Assembly: GCF_024166365.1 (NCBI RefSeq)
Contig: NC_064823.1
Span: 20,950,924 to 21,014,923 of the forward strand
Source: Elephas maximus indicus
Taxonomy: Eukaryota; Chordata; Mammalia; Proboscidea; Elephantidae
Length of the DNA: 64,000 nucleotides
Direction of reading: 5' to 3'
Shown here piece by piece: positions 33,063 through 45,775 of the stretch. The position numbers and the translations under genes were made by a program. Position 1 is the first letter of the stretch. Each line of letters starts with the position of its first letter. Below the pieces are notes generated by a model. It saw nothing but the letters and a program-made list of their open reading frames with translations, had not been told where the DNA came from and made no database searches.

Positions 33063-33506
33063 TATCAGATACCAGCACAACACAAGGTCACAGAACAGAA
33101 CATCCTGATATCAACTCAAATAGGGAAATCACAAAAACAAATTAAGATTAATTTTAAAAAGAAAAAAATGCTCAAAACAGGGAATCATTGAAGTCAATAT
33201 GCTAAAGATCACGATAATCAAAAAGAGGGGCTAAATACAAGTGGCATAGACCTGCCAAATAGAGAGGGATACAAGGCGATATAGGACAATACAAGTTAGG
33301 TTTTTACTTAGAAAAATAGGGGTAAATATTAAGGTAACCACAAAGAGTATAACAACTCCATAACTCAGAAAACATAACGACTCAGCAAACATAAAGTCGA
33401 ATCCTATGAAAATGAGGAACACACAATTTACAAAGAAAAACGTCTCAGCACAGAAAAGTAAGTGGAAAAATGGAATTGTCAACAACACATACAAAAAGGT
33501 ATCAAA

Positions 33507-36500
33507 ATGACAGCACTAAACACATACTTAACTATAATTACGCTGAATGTAAATGGACTAAATGCACCAATAAAGAGACAGAGAGTCTCAGACTGGGTAA
33601 AGAAACACGATCTATATATATGCTGCCTACAAGAGACACACCTTAGACTTAGAGACACAAACAAACTAAAACTCAAAGGATGGAAAAAATATATCAAGCA
33701 AACAATAAGCAAAAAAGAAGAGGAGTAGCAATATTAATTTCTGACAAAACGGACTTTAAAGTTAAATCCACCACAAAGGATAAAGAAGGACACTACATAA
33801 TGATTAAAGGGACAATTGACCAGGAAGATATAACCATATTAAATATTTATGCACCCAATGACAGGGCTGCAAGATACATAAATCAAATTTTAACAGAACT
33901 GAAAAGTGAGATAGACACCTCCACAATTATAGTAGGAGACTTCAACACACCACTTTCGGAGAAGGACAGGACATCCAATAAGAAGCTCAATAGAGACACG
34001 GAAGACCTAATTACTACAATCAACCAACTTGACCTCATTGACTTATACAGAACTCTCCACCCAACTGCTGCAAAGTATACTATTTTTTCTAGGCACATGG
34101 AACATTCTCCAGAATAGACCACATATTAGGTCATAAAACAAACCTTTGCAGAATCCAAAATATCGAAATATTACAAAGCATCTTCTCAGACCACAAGCCC
34201 ACAAAAGTGGAAATCAATAACAGAAACATTAGGGAAAAGAAATCAAATACTTGGAAACTGAACAATACCCTCCTGAAAAAAGACTGGGTTATAGAAGACA
34301 TTAAGGAGGGAATAAAGAAATTCATAGAACGCTATGAGAATGAAAACACTTCCTATCAAAACCTCTGGGACACAGCAAAAGCAGTGCTCAGAAGTCAATT
34401 TATATTGGTAAATGCACACACACAAAAAGAAGAGCCCAAATCAGAGAACTGTCCCTACAACTTGAACAAATAGAAAATGAGCAACAAAAGAATGCATCAG
34501 GCACCAGAAGAAAACAAATAATAAAAATTACAGCTGAACTAAATGAATTAGAGAACAGAAAAACAATTGAAAGAATTAACAAAGCCAAAAGCTGGTTCTT
34601 TGAAAAAATTAACAAAATTGATAAACCATTGGCTAGACTGACTAAAGAAATACAGGAAAGGAAACAAATAACCCGAATAAGAAACGAGATGGGCCACATC
34701 ACAACAGACCCAACTGAAATTAAAAGAATCATATCAGATTATTACGAAAAATTGTACTCTAACAAATTTGCATACCTTGAAGAAATGGATGAATTCCTAG
34801 AAAAACACTACTTACCTAAAACTAACACAATCAGAAGTAGAACAACTAAATAGACCCATAACAAAAAAAGAGATTGAAACGGTAATCAAAAAACTCCCAA
34901 CAAAAAAAAGCCCTGGCCCGGACGGCTTTACTGCAGTGTTCTACCAAACTTTCAGAGAAGAGTTAACACCACTACTACTAAAGGTATTTCAGAGCATAGA
35001 AAAGGATGGAATACTACCTAACTCATTCTATGAAGCCACCATATCCCTGATACCAAAACCAGGTAAAGACATCACAAAAAAAGAAAATTACACACCTATA
35101 TCCCTCAAGAACATAGATGCAAAAATCCTCAGCAAAATTCTAGCCAGTAGAATTCAACAACATATCAAAAAAAATAATCCACTTCGACCAAGTGGGATTT
35201 ATGCAAGGCTGGTTTAATATTAGAAAAACCATTAATGTAATCCACCATATAAATAAAACAAAAGGCAAAAACCACATGATCTTATCAATAGATGCAGAAA
35301 AGGCATTTGACAAAGTCCACACCCATTCGTGATAAAACCTCTCAGCAAAATAGGAATTAAAGGGAAATTCCTCAACATAATAAAGGGCATTTATACAAAG
35401 CCAACAGCCAACATCATTCTAAATGGAGAGAGCCTGAAAGCATTTCCCTTGAGAACGGGAACTAGACAAGGATGACCTTTATCACCGCTCTTATTCAACA
35501 TTGTGCTAGAGGTCCTAACCAGAGTGATTAGGCTAGACAAAGAAATAAAGAGCATCCGGATTGGCAAGGAGGAAGTAAAATTACCTCTATTTGCAGATGA
35601 CATGATCTTATACACAGAAAACCCTAAGGAATCCTCCAGAAAACTACTGAAACTAATAGAAGAGTTTGGCAGAGTCTCAGATTATAAGGTAAACATACAA
35701 AAATCACTTGGATTCCTCTACACCAACGAAAAGAATATCGAAGAGGAAATCACCAAATCAATAGCATTCAGAGTAGCCCCCAAGAAGATAAAATACTTAG
35801 GAATAAATCTTACCAAAGATGTAAAAGACCTAAACAAAGAAAACTACAAGGTACTACTGCAAGAAACTAAAAAGGACCTACTTAAGTGGAAAAACATACC
35901 TTGCTCATGGATAGGAAGGCTTAACATAGTAAAAATGTCTATTCTACCAAAAGCCATCTATAGATACAATGTACTTCCGATCCAAATTCCAATGACATTT
36001 TTTAATGTGATGGAGAAACAAATCACCAACTTCATATGGAAGGGAAAGAAGCCCTGGATAAGTAAAGCATTACTGAAAAAGAAGAAGAAAGTGTGAGGCC
36101 TCACTCTACCTGATTTCAGAACCTATTATACAGCCACAGTAGTCAAAACAGCCTGGTACTGGTACAACAACAGGCACATAGACCAATGGAACAGAATTGA
36201 GAACCCAGATATAAATCCATCCACATATGAGCAGCTGATATTTGACAAAGGCCCAGTGTCAGTGAATTGGGGAAAAGGTAGTCTTTTTAACAAATGGTGC
36301 TGACATAACTGGATATCCAGTTGCAAAGAAATGAAACAGAACCCATACGTCACACCATGCACAAAAACTAACTGCAAGTGGATCAAAGACCTAAACATAA
36401 AGACTAAAACAATAAAGATCATGGAAGAAAAAATAGGGACAACATTAGGAGCCCTCATACAAGGCATAAACAGAATACAAAATATTACCAAAAATGACAA

Positions 36501-37269
36501 AGAGAAACCAGATAACTGGGAGCTCCTAAAAATCAAACACTTATGCTCACCTAAAGACTTCATCAAAAGAGTAAAAAGGCCACCTACAGATTGGGAAAGA
36601 ATTTTCAGTTATGACATCTCCAACCAGCGCCTGATCTCTAAAATCTATAGGATTCTGTTAAAACTCAACCACAAAAAGACAAACAACCCAATCAAGAAGT
36701 GGGCGAAGGATATGAACACACACTTCACTAAAGAAGATATTCAGGCAGCTAACAGATACATGAGAAAATGCTCTCGATCATTAGCCATTAGATAGACGCA
36801 AATTAAAACCACGATGAGATTCCATCTCACTCCAACAAGGCTGGCATTAATCCAAGAAACACAAGATAATAAATGTTGGAGAGGCTGTGGAGAGTTTGGA
36901 ACTCTTATACACTCCTGGTGGGAATGTAAAATGGTACAACCACTTTGGAAATCTATCTGGCGTTTTCTTAAAAAGTTAGAAATAGAGCTACCATACAACC
37001 CAGAAATCCCACTCCTTGGAATATACCCTAGAGAAATAAGAGCCTTCACACGAGCAGATATATGCACACCCACGTTTATTGCAGCTCTGTTTACAATAAC
37101 AAAAAGCTGGAAGCAACCAAGGTGTCCATCAACAGATGAATGGTTAAATAAATTGTGGTATATTCACACAATGGAATACTACGCATCGATAAAGAACAGT
37201 GACGAATCTGTGAAACATTCCATAACATGGAGGAACCTGGAAGGCATTATGCTGAGTGAAATTAGTTAG
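33507..37269 (+). pseudogene. L1 ORF2 (endonuclease-reverse transcriptase), disabled
   Basis: ORF2p nicks target DNA and reverse-transcribes L1 RNA. Starting at ATG 33507, the N-terminal endonuclease is recognisable (TLNVNGLNAP, CCLQETHL, VGDFNTPLS near 33940). The RT domain follows with SLIPKPGKD (35048-35074) and an intact [12 protein letters not shown] (about 35590-35626). The C-terminal cysteine motif CWRGCGEFG...HSWWEC is at 36865-36925. At least seven frame changes or stops (near 33720, 34117, 34475, 34853, 35217, 36096, 36795) inactivate it. The final TAG at 37267 looks like a mutated CAG, since the copy near 7818 reads CAG there. Confidence 0.9.
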
Positions 37270-38312
37270 AGGCAAAAGGACAAATACCGTATAAGACCAC
37301 TATTATAAGATCTTGAGAAATAATATAAACTGAGAAGAACACATACCTTTGTGGTTATGGTGGGGGAGGGAGGGTGGGAGAGGGTTATTTACTGATTAGT
37401 TAGTAGATAAGAACTACTTTAGGTGAAGGGAAGGACAATACTCAATACACGGAAGGTCAGCTCAAATGGACTGGACCAAAAGCAAAGAAGTTTCCGGGAT
37501 AAACTGAATGCTTCAAAGGTCAGCGGAGCAAGGGTGGGGGCTTGGGGACTATGTCTTCAGGGGACATCTAAGTCAATTGGCAAAATAAATTCTATTAAGA
37601 AAGCATTCTGCATCCCACGTTGAAGTGTGGCGTCTGGGGTCTTAAATGCTAACAAACGGCCATCTAAGATGCATTAATTGGTCTCAACCCACCTGGATCA
37701 AAGGAGAATGAAGAACTCCAAGATCATATGACAACTATGAGCCCAAGAGACAGAAAGGGCCACATGAACCAGAGACTTACATCATCCTGAGGCCAGAAGA
37801 ACTAGATGGTGCCCAGCCACAACCGATGACTGCCCTGACAGGGAGCACAACAGAGAACCCCCGAGGGAGCAGGAGATCGGTGGGATGCAGACCCCAAATT
37901 CTCATAAAAAGACCAGACTTAATGGTCTGACTGAGACTAGAGGAATCCCGGTGGTCATGGTCCCCAAACCTTCTGTTGGCCCAGGACAGGAACCATTCCT
38001 GAAGACTACTCATCAGACATGGAAGGGACTGGACAATGGGTTGGAGAGAGATGCTGATGAAGAGTGAGCTACTTGTATCAGGTGGACACTTGAGACTGTG
38101 TTGGCATCTCCTGTCTGGAGGGGAGATGGGAGCGTAGAGAGGCTTAGAAACTGGCAAAACCATCACGAAAGGAGAGACTGGAAGGAGGGAGCGGGCTGAC
38201 TCATTAGGGGGAGAGTAAGTGGGAGTATGGAGTAAGGTATATATAAGCTTATATGTGACAGACTGACTTGATTGGTAAACGTTCACTTAAAGCTCAATAA
38301 AAATTATTAAAA
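37270..38312 (+). other. L1 3'UTR and tail
   Basis: Long 3'UTR with a short G-rich stretch GGTGGGGGAGGGAGGGTGGG (37360-37379), typical of L1 3'UTRs, and end CTTAAAGCTCAATAAAAATT followed by an A-rich tail. Frames on either strand here are not genes. Confidence 0.88.
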
Positions 38313-38326
38313 AAAATAATGTTTTT
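38313..38326. repeat. Right target-site duplication of the long L1
   Basis: AAAATAATGTTTTT, exact match to 31751-31764. Confidence 0.85.
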
Positions 38327-38869
38327 ACAGAATTTCCTGTCTCAAAGCAAGATAGTCAAATTTTAGGTATATTCTATAAGAGATCATGGGGACTCCTTGG
38401 CTTCTTGATAAGGAAGGTGACTAGAAAATAAAAAATAAATAAAAACCTTAAATCCAGACTTTTCTACTTAAAGAGGGTGACAATATAGAAACATGAACAA
38501 ATGCGTTCTTTGAATATATTAACGAGAGTCTCAGAAACACAGAACTATTTTACTATTTAAAAATATTCACCCCAAAAAATAGTAATGGAAAAAAAATTCT
38601 GGTAAGCATTCAAGACTAGAGATGTTTATCCCCTGGGATACTGAACATTTAATGGATTTTCAGTTCTGTTCTAAATATTTTTCCTTTGCTGACAGTGTTG
38701 TGTAAAATGTCAGATTTTCTTCAGTTTTCTTTTCTTTTTGCTAAAAAACCTTTGGCCTTTGTAAATTGGTCAGAGACAGAACAGATGACATCTCCCTACA
38801 AAAAGGAATATGGATTAGTTAAAAGTACTAGAACCCAAAGCCTACAAAGAATATGTCAACTCTATGCAG
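38327..38869. other. Intergenic DNA, nothing recognised
   Basis: AT-rich unique sequence between the L1 and a SINE; the pre-insertion neighbour of 31750. Confidence 0.5.
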
Positions 38870-39035
38870 AGCCCTGGTGGTGCAGTGGTTAAGAGCTGGC
38901 TGCACCAAAAGGTCAGCAGTTTGGCAGTTTGATTCCACCAGCCACTATTCGGAAACCCTGCGGTGCAGTTCTATTCTGTTCTGTAGAGTGGCTGTGAGTT
39001 GCAATCGACACCAAGGCAACTAGTTTTTCACAGTT
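38870..39035 (+). mobile_element. AfroSINE
   Basis: Sense copy GAGCCCTGGTGGTGCAGTGG to GCAATCGACACCAAGGCAAC, with a short duplication around box B (GCAGTTTGGCAGTTTGATTCC). Confidence 0.92.
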
Positions 39036-39155
39036 GTGTAGTTTAAAATCACATACTTTGCTACGAATCTATGGAAATGAAAATCAAGTGGCCAATATGG
39101 CGCTAAAAAAGATGAGGAAAAACAGCAGCTGATGTCAGATTTAAATTGTGTCCTT

Positions 39156-39330
39156 AAGCCCTGGCAGCTTAGTGGTTAAGAGCTATGGCTGCTGACCAAA
39201 AGGTCTGCAGTTCAAACCCACCAGGTGCTCCTTGGAAACTGTTTGGGACAGTTCTACTCTGTCCTATAGGGTCACTAGGAGTTGGAATGGACTCGATAGC
39301 AATGGATTTGGTTTGTTTTTTGGGTTTGCC
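39156..39330 (+). mobile_element. AfroSINE
   Basis: Sense copy AAGCCCTGGCAGCTTAGTGG, box B GCAGTTCAAACCCACC, tail TCACTAGGAGTTGGAATGG then GGTTTGTTTTTTGGG. Confidence 0.95.
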
Positions 39331-39439
39331 CCAATGACTCCACTTTTAAAAAAAGAAAGCAGAGATCGGTTAATTGAATGTTTAATTACTCTTTTCGGAG
39401 TTTTCCCCTAAGCCTTTTAATTTTACTGCCATAGTGGCC

Positions 39440-39461
39440 TGATATATATATATATATATAA
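39440..39461. repeat. (TA)n tract
   Basis: About nine TA units inside otherwise unique sequence. Confidence 0.9.
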
Positions 39462-42400
39462 ACTAAATTTTATCTTGTTGAAACCACAATCTCTATTATC
39501 AGATGTCGGAGCATTCCTGATTGTTATGCCATTCAGTGAAAGTCACTGGGGAAATGTATACACTAGTAAAAGAGAATTCTGTAATTTTGCTTCTATTATT
39601 GATAGAAAATTGAGCAGTATAATAGCTAGGAGAAAACGCAAAAATCTACAGGGGACAGTAAGTCACTTGGTTTGTCTGAATTGACTATTAACTTCAGACA
39701 ACCAGTTTGCTTTGCTCCTGCCTGAGTTTACTTGCTAAATTTAGGATTTGTTTCAAGCATTATTACTGCATATACAACATAGTCAGCTAATTACCCTCTG
39801 TTGAATATTTTAATATGTTCTTTCTGTAATGTGATTTTTAATGATAAAGAATAAATTAAACATATTACAGGAAGAAGGAGAATTTACCAACTAGTGCTTC
39901 TTAATTGCTGCCAAAGGAAAAGTGAACAACAGCCCACGGATTCAGTGGGAGTATTAATAATTCATTCAACAGATGGCTAAGTGTATTTCAGAAAAATGAA
40001 GACAAATTCATTCTCATTCTCTCTCACCTAGTGGGAGATAAAAGTGGAATTATGGCTTTATACCTTAACACATTCATATTACTTATACGCCAAGATATTT
40101 CAATGAAATAAACTGATGTAGGGAAAAAGGGATAAAGGGTTATTCTGCAATTTCTAAACTACATGATATCCTCAGTTCAATTCAGTTATAAGAACATCTT
40201 AGATTATGTGAACTTGAACCTCATAGCTATTCAAGTGTTTGTTTCATGAACTTATCTATATCAGTCAGGTTCACTAGATTTGGTACTACAGTAACAAATC
40301 ACTCCAACATCCCAATGGCTTACAACATGCTTACGTTAACGCCCACTGCAGCTCTGTTCTATAGCTTCTTCATTCCAGTATTTGAGTTGAAGGAACAGAC
40401 TTATCTGGCATATATTAATTTTCCTGTCAAGGATAAAGGAATTATGGTAGACCTAGAAAATGCTCTTATTACTTCCATTTGCATTTAATTGGCCAAAGGA
40501 AATACCATTGCCAAGCTAGTTGTCAATGGCATGAGTATAATTCTATAGGCAAAGTTCCTGTAAGAAGGTTTAGCAAAAGTTTTGATGATAATATATCTAT
40601 CTCGTAAATATTTTTCTAAAATTAATTTATGAAAAGTGTTTCAAATCTCGCAACTAACTTCTTAAGACATTCTGAAAGACTTTGAATAGACATGACAGAG
40701 AAAGAGAACAACTTTCAATGATTATAACGTATACTGACATGTGTTTCCATGTTTCTGAGATTGGTTTAAAGTAAGAAGAGCTTGATACTATCACCCAGTT
40801 TCCACAAAACCTAATGTAAAGATCGGTTTGTTTTCATTAGACGATGTTTCTGCTTATAGGTCTTGTCTAAGACTTAGATGGCTATATGTAAAGATTGCTA
40901 AGGAGAGTCAGTTCATTTCCTATTTTGGCTTTTTAATCCTTAACGTAAATTTACGGGTAAATACACAAATGAATTTTTGCATTGTGTATTAATGGGTGAT
41001 AAATTTTGGGAATAAGGATTATGGTCTGGCTGCTCCAATATTGCAAATAAAAAGGTAAAGATAAGAAATCCTTGCACGAATTCATATTTTCTTTCTTAGA
41101 GTGGGGTCGTTGAAATCACTGGCAATATTTTAAGCAACAACTCACTGTTCACTAAATACCAGAGCAATGTCGGAGCAGAGAGATACTGCTCCAACTATGA
41201 AATCATCCATAGAACCTAGAAATTCATCACCCAAAGCAATTAAGACTAGGGAACAAAGCACCACACACAAGAAGTAGGGTTGTCAGCTGGTTATTGTTGA
41301 AGTCAGAACACGGCCCCAGGAGCTCACTCCCAACTGCCTGAGATAAATGTTTTCTGAGATTTTAAACTCAGGAGAAAAAGAGTAAAATTTATTAGTGTTT
41401 TAATCAACATCATATGATGTACCACAAGGTTATTTTAATATCCCAGCAAATCTTGGCATCTGACTATATCCCATTGTTATCTGCTTTATGTCCTGTCTTT
41501 GAGGATACTGGAGCCTAATCATGTATATCCCTTGGCCATAAGCAGAGAGCAATGAAAAGTACAATCAGTATACTTCAGTGTATGTTCTTCCTCATGTACT
41601 TAGGGATTCACATATTATGTAACTTGAAATACACAATTCAGTAAGAATTATATAATGTTTTCTAAGTTAGCCTTTCTACACACACACAAAAAATACACAT
41701 AATAGGAAAATATAATTTATTAGTTGGAAGAAAATTTAAATTAGATATTTTGTATTTCTGTTTTTGTAAGTATGGTATAATTTATCCAGTCTTTAGAAAG
41801 ATTTAAAAAAAAAAAAAAAAAGAATCCACATACACAAGAAAGGAGTGCTGAAAATAAGGCCCTTGAGAGGCAATCCTAAATATATTTGTATTTTGCTTTA
41901 CAGTCTACATATATGTTTTCATACATTGTGTGTAAATCTCTCAGTCATTGGGAGGATCAAAGATACTATCATTCTTGCTGTAGTGGCAATGGAAATTTTA
42001 AAGAAAGATGCGAGACTAGACCAAACTTCAAGCTGAGGCTTTGCTCCGCGACACCAGCTCCTAAGGAATTGTGTTGTGTGCAAAAGGAGTTCAATAGGCG
42101 GGGTCAAAAAGCACACCTCCTGTCTCCCCAATCCTCCTACCCTCTTAAACACACACAAAGGAGAAGTTTCAGCAAGAAAAGCTCTGACATTTCTTTGTTG
42201 CTGTGTTTTATACACTGTATTTGCTTCAAATGTCGTTTGAACAAAGTGCTCTGCTTCTTTGTTCCCCATTGGTGGGTTTTCAGGTGTAGTTGTAATTATT
42301 GTGAAATATCAAATGACTGACTGTACTCAGGAGGAAATAAGAACAAAAGAAATAAACACAATGATTACACATGTAATCAAATAATGGAGAGAGAAATGAG

Positions 42401-43234
42401 AATTCCAATACAACATTTTAATAGCACTGTAAGAATTCATACAAAGATAAATGCTGCTTTGCGTTCAGAAACCAGCGGTTTCCACTGCTGCTGGGAGAGC
42501 ATGGCATTTTAAATTTGCAGATATTGGACACAAGGAAATGCAGAATTTTATAACAATAAAGCTCCCCAGTTATGTTTTGGCTCTATAATAAATGAACTTC
42601 TTTTTAAACAACTTTTATTATTCATAATAAAAATTGATGAGTAATAATAATATATACACATGATTCCTCTTCACAAGAGTAATGATTCTGTCAGAGACTA
42701 TAAGGTGATTTATAAATCTGGCATTAGAGTAAGATACCATATTGGCTATTCCAGAATCCATTGTGTTAACTGAACTAGCTTGCTGTTTCTGCAAGGTGTA
42801 CAAGTATTCTGGCTGCAACTAGCAAGAGAAGACGCTCTCACTTTAATCTAAGAGAAACCTAAGCTTTAGAATTAAAGCTATGCACTCAAAATGGCTTTGA
42901 AAGAATAGACTTTCAGCAAAAAAATGAAGATCTTAGTGATAGGGATCCTTCATTCACATAGTCTAGATACAAACCCCTAAGCCTGTCCACTGAGAACTTG
43001 AGATCTGAACTGCCTTAGAGGCTCAAAATAATATCAAATATGTATTCCAAATTCATTTTCCTATTATATGGAGTTAAAATGCTTATACTTTTATATCAAG
43101 GATTGTAGGGGACTACGCGGAGATTCTTCCTACTTATTTTGCTAGATGCCAGATCAGATTCTGCTAGTCTGACAGCAAAAACACTGGACACAGGATTGGA
43201 GTCCGGGTAAGTATTTACTAAAAGTTTGATGGAT
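39462..43234. other. Single-copy AT-rich intergenic DNA
   Basis: No gene or named repeat is secure. 40235-40545 (GTTCACTAGATTTGGTACTA, ATTGGCCAAAGGAAATACC) looks like a worn interspersed repeat I cannot name. An A-run lies at about 41804-41821. The plus frame 41886-42320 (144 codons, Cys- and Lys-rich) has no domain and no splice or codon support. Confidence 0.5.
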
Positions 43235-43400
43235 CAATGTATCCTTATCACTAGTGGAGTTTTGATTATGTGTCAGGCAGTGTTCTAAGTAACTTATATA
43301 AATTAACCTATTTAGCTTTCACCCCACCCTTTGAGGTAGTGTGATAATAACCCTCATGATGCCCACAGAGAGTGATAGGCAAGAATAACGAAGAAGAAGT
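43235..43400 (+). mobile_element. MIR
   Basis: GATTATGTGTCAGGCAGTG-TTCTAAGTAACTTA, then CTTTGAGGTAGTGTGATAAT: the MIR core and 3' region in sense orientation. Confidence 0.8.
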
Positions 43401-43959
43401 AATGGTGGAAGTACATTAGTTCAGGATCAACATTTTCAGTAAAGAGAAACAAGGGAGAAGTGCAAGATGTGTAAACTTTGTTGTGAAAAAACAAGGCAAA
43501 GATACACCATTGTTAAGAACAGTAGGCTAGAGTTAGGGACACAGTAGCAAGGAGAGAACCTTGAATAACTTGAAAATTATCAGTATACTTAATAGTTAAG
43601 ATGAATGTGGAACAAAGAGAGGAGGGTTTGAACCCTGTTCTTTTCTTCATCAGCTCCATGACTGGACTACAGCCTAAACTGTACCGCTTCTTATGGTTAT
43701 TTTGAGATGTAAATTAAATAAAATCAATTAATTTAATAGGGTAATGTAGATAAGATGCTTAACATATTCTGATGATCTGTATGCATTGCTCTTTATTTTT
43801 AGCTCTTCATTGTCATAATTTCTTTATTATTTGTCCCTAATTTCAATTAGTAGATTAATATTCCAACACAGTTATTGTTGCCAAAGCAATTCCTCCCCAG
43901 TGATCCTCAAATCCTGCCATTTAATACTAAAAACATCACCCTGGCATTCCATGATGTTG

Positions 43960-44170
43960 TGGAAAAAACACTGAATATGGGATTAAAAAGCCTGCTTACA
44001 GGGAAGCATATCTCCACTATTTTATTTAGTGTGATTTTTATCAAGTCTCTTTAAGTCTATTATTTTCCTTTTGGGAAAATTTGGATAATAATATTTTCCT
44101 GATCAACCTCACAGGGCCGATACAATGAACAAATTAGAAAACTCATTTGAAAATTCTTTGAAAGCTGAGA
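43960..44170 (+). mobile_element. MIR, diverged
   Basis: GTGGAAAAAACACTGAATAT, then GGGAAAATTTGGATAATAAT, CCTCACAGGGC and AAATTAGAAAACTCATTTGA follow the MIR order. Confidence 0.6.
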
Positions 44171-44189
44171 AGACATATATGAGTATTAC

Positions 44190-44340
44190 GTAGTAGTGCC
44201 AAAAGAATGTGCTTTGAAATCCAGTTCAAACTCAATCCAGATCCTGGCTCTGTCCCTTACCAGCTGTGTGGTGATTGCCCTTTCTCATCCTTATTATTTA
44301 TATCTAAAATTGGGAAGAATAATATCTACTTTCAAAGGAA
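44190..44340 (+). mobile_element. MIR
   Basis: AACTCAATCCAGATCCTGGC, CCCTTACCAGCTGTGTGGTG and AAATTGGGAAGAATAATATC match the MIR 5' half and core closely. Confidence 0.85.
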
Positions 44341-45514
44341 TATATTTTATTGCTATACATTGTTATCTTAGTTTTTTGACAGAACCATATCTTATCTATA
44401 AATCAATTTGATTCAGAGACTTGGATCTTGTTTTATATTGTTTTTATATGCTCCACCATGAGCAGCCCAGATCAACATACAGTAAATGCAAGAGAAAAAA
44501 AAAAAAAATACTGGTAGAATAATGATCATTACCACTGTTCTCCAAACTTTAGCCAGCACCCACCCTGATTCTAAAGGAACCAAATTCATTTTTTCTTAAA
44601 ACAAAAACGAAGCGAAATTCATTTTAGTCCATGAAGATTTAATTATGTAGCACAACTATAATGATTGACAATTTGTTTATTATGACATGATTTCATGGTA
44701 TTAGATGTGTGTAGAGAATGGATGACAGCAAGGCCTAGACAGCTGTCATAAGACAGGATAAAATGGGTTGGCTGCCAGCAGAGAGGGCAAGCATCAAACA
44801 CTGAGGCTTAGCGGTGGACTGTGGAAAAATAAAAAGAACTGACAAACCAACCTGATTTGAAGCAGGAAGGCATAGTTCACACTGTTTTAAATCAAATAAC
44901 TGGTAATGACACTGAATGCAAAAGGCAGGGTCACAAATGATGGTAAGAATGACAGTAATATGACAGGCTCTCAGAGTAATGGCTTACAATTGCATATCAA
45001 AGAAACATCTTAGTGTAAATTGTGCTAGAGGGTTATTTCTCACTTTAGCTACCTCACCCTTACATCTATTGAAATTGAGAAGAGATTTATTTCAACTACC
45101 GACAAGAGCTAAATCACAAAAGCAAATTAACAATTAAATATAATCTCACAGATAGGTTTTAATTTCATGCACCTTAGAAATTTTGTAACAGGAGCCAAGT
45201 ATTGGGTAATGATTTTGCATTTAGACAGCACCGTTCAATAGTGCTGTGCTTAAATCTCAACAAATATTCAATAAGTGTGTGAAAGAAAGATGCTTGTAAT
45301 ATAGGTTCATAGTGCTCATCCTTCAATAAAGATATATACACGCAATGCTGCTTAGGCATTGCCTGCTTGTCACTTTCTGTGTAACCATAACGCTACTGAT
45401 CTTTTTTTAATCAAAATTTTATACCTATTTTATAACAATAAAAAAATGGAACTTAGAGGAACTGGAGATGTAGTTGGGATTCAATGTTCTGTTTCTTAAA
45501 CAATGTTTAGTATA
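44341..45514. other. Intergenic DNA, nothing recognised
   Basis: AT-rich sequence with an A-run near 44494-44508. No gene, tRNA or repeat could be supported. Confidence 0.5.
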
Positions 45515-45775
45515 ATTTAGAATAAGATCCAAATGCCTCATCGCAAGGCCCCCTGTAGTCTGAAGGCTCCTTTTCTCATTGCTCATTTCGAGCTACTTTT
45601 CTACTTGCTAACCATGTTGCAGACACCTTGACCCTTTTGAGTTCCTAGAACAATTACAGTTCTCAACATCATGGCTTTGCTCATTCCCCTCATGTTGTGT
45701 GGAATATTCTTCTCCAACTTTTTACTTGGAAGGTTCCTTCTCTCCTACATCTTACCTTAAATATTTGCTCTTGTT
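45515..45775 (+). mobile_element. L2 LINE fragment
   Basis: ATAAGATCCAAATGCCTCAT, AAGGCCCCCTGTAGTCTG, TTCTCCAACTTTTTACTTGG follow the L2 3' ORF text (AAATCCAAACTCCT...AAGGCCCTGCATGATCTG...). Strongly mutated and cut by the RTE at 45776. Confidence 0.65.

Larger units (their letters stand above)
31765..38312 (+). mobile_element. Nearly full-length L1 retrotransposon (inactive)
   Basis: The element holds a short 5'UTR (31765-32035, truncated relative to the 5'UTR of the copy at 25084), ORF1, a spacer, ORF2, a 1-kb 3'UTR and an A-rich tail, flanked by a 14-bp duplication. Low divergence from the other family members and several long intact stretches suggest it is younger than the ancient L1 at 2870, but both ORFs are broken, so it cannot mobilise itself. 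Confidence 0.93.

Noticed and set aside
41886-42320. 144-codon plus-strand frame rich in Cys and Lys
   Set aside because: No signal peptide, domain, splice context or repeated motif; two overlapping frames of similar quality exist on both strands, as expected by chance.
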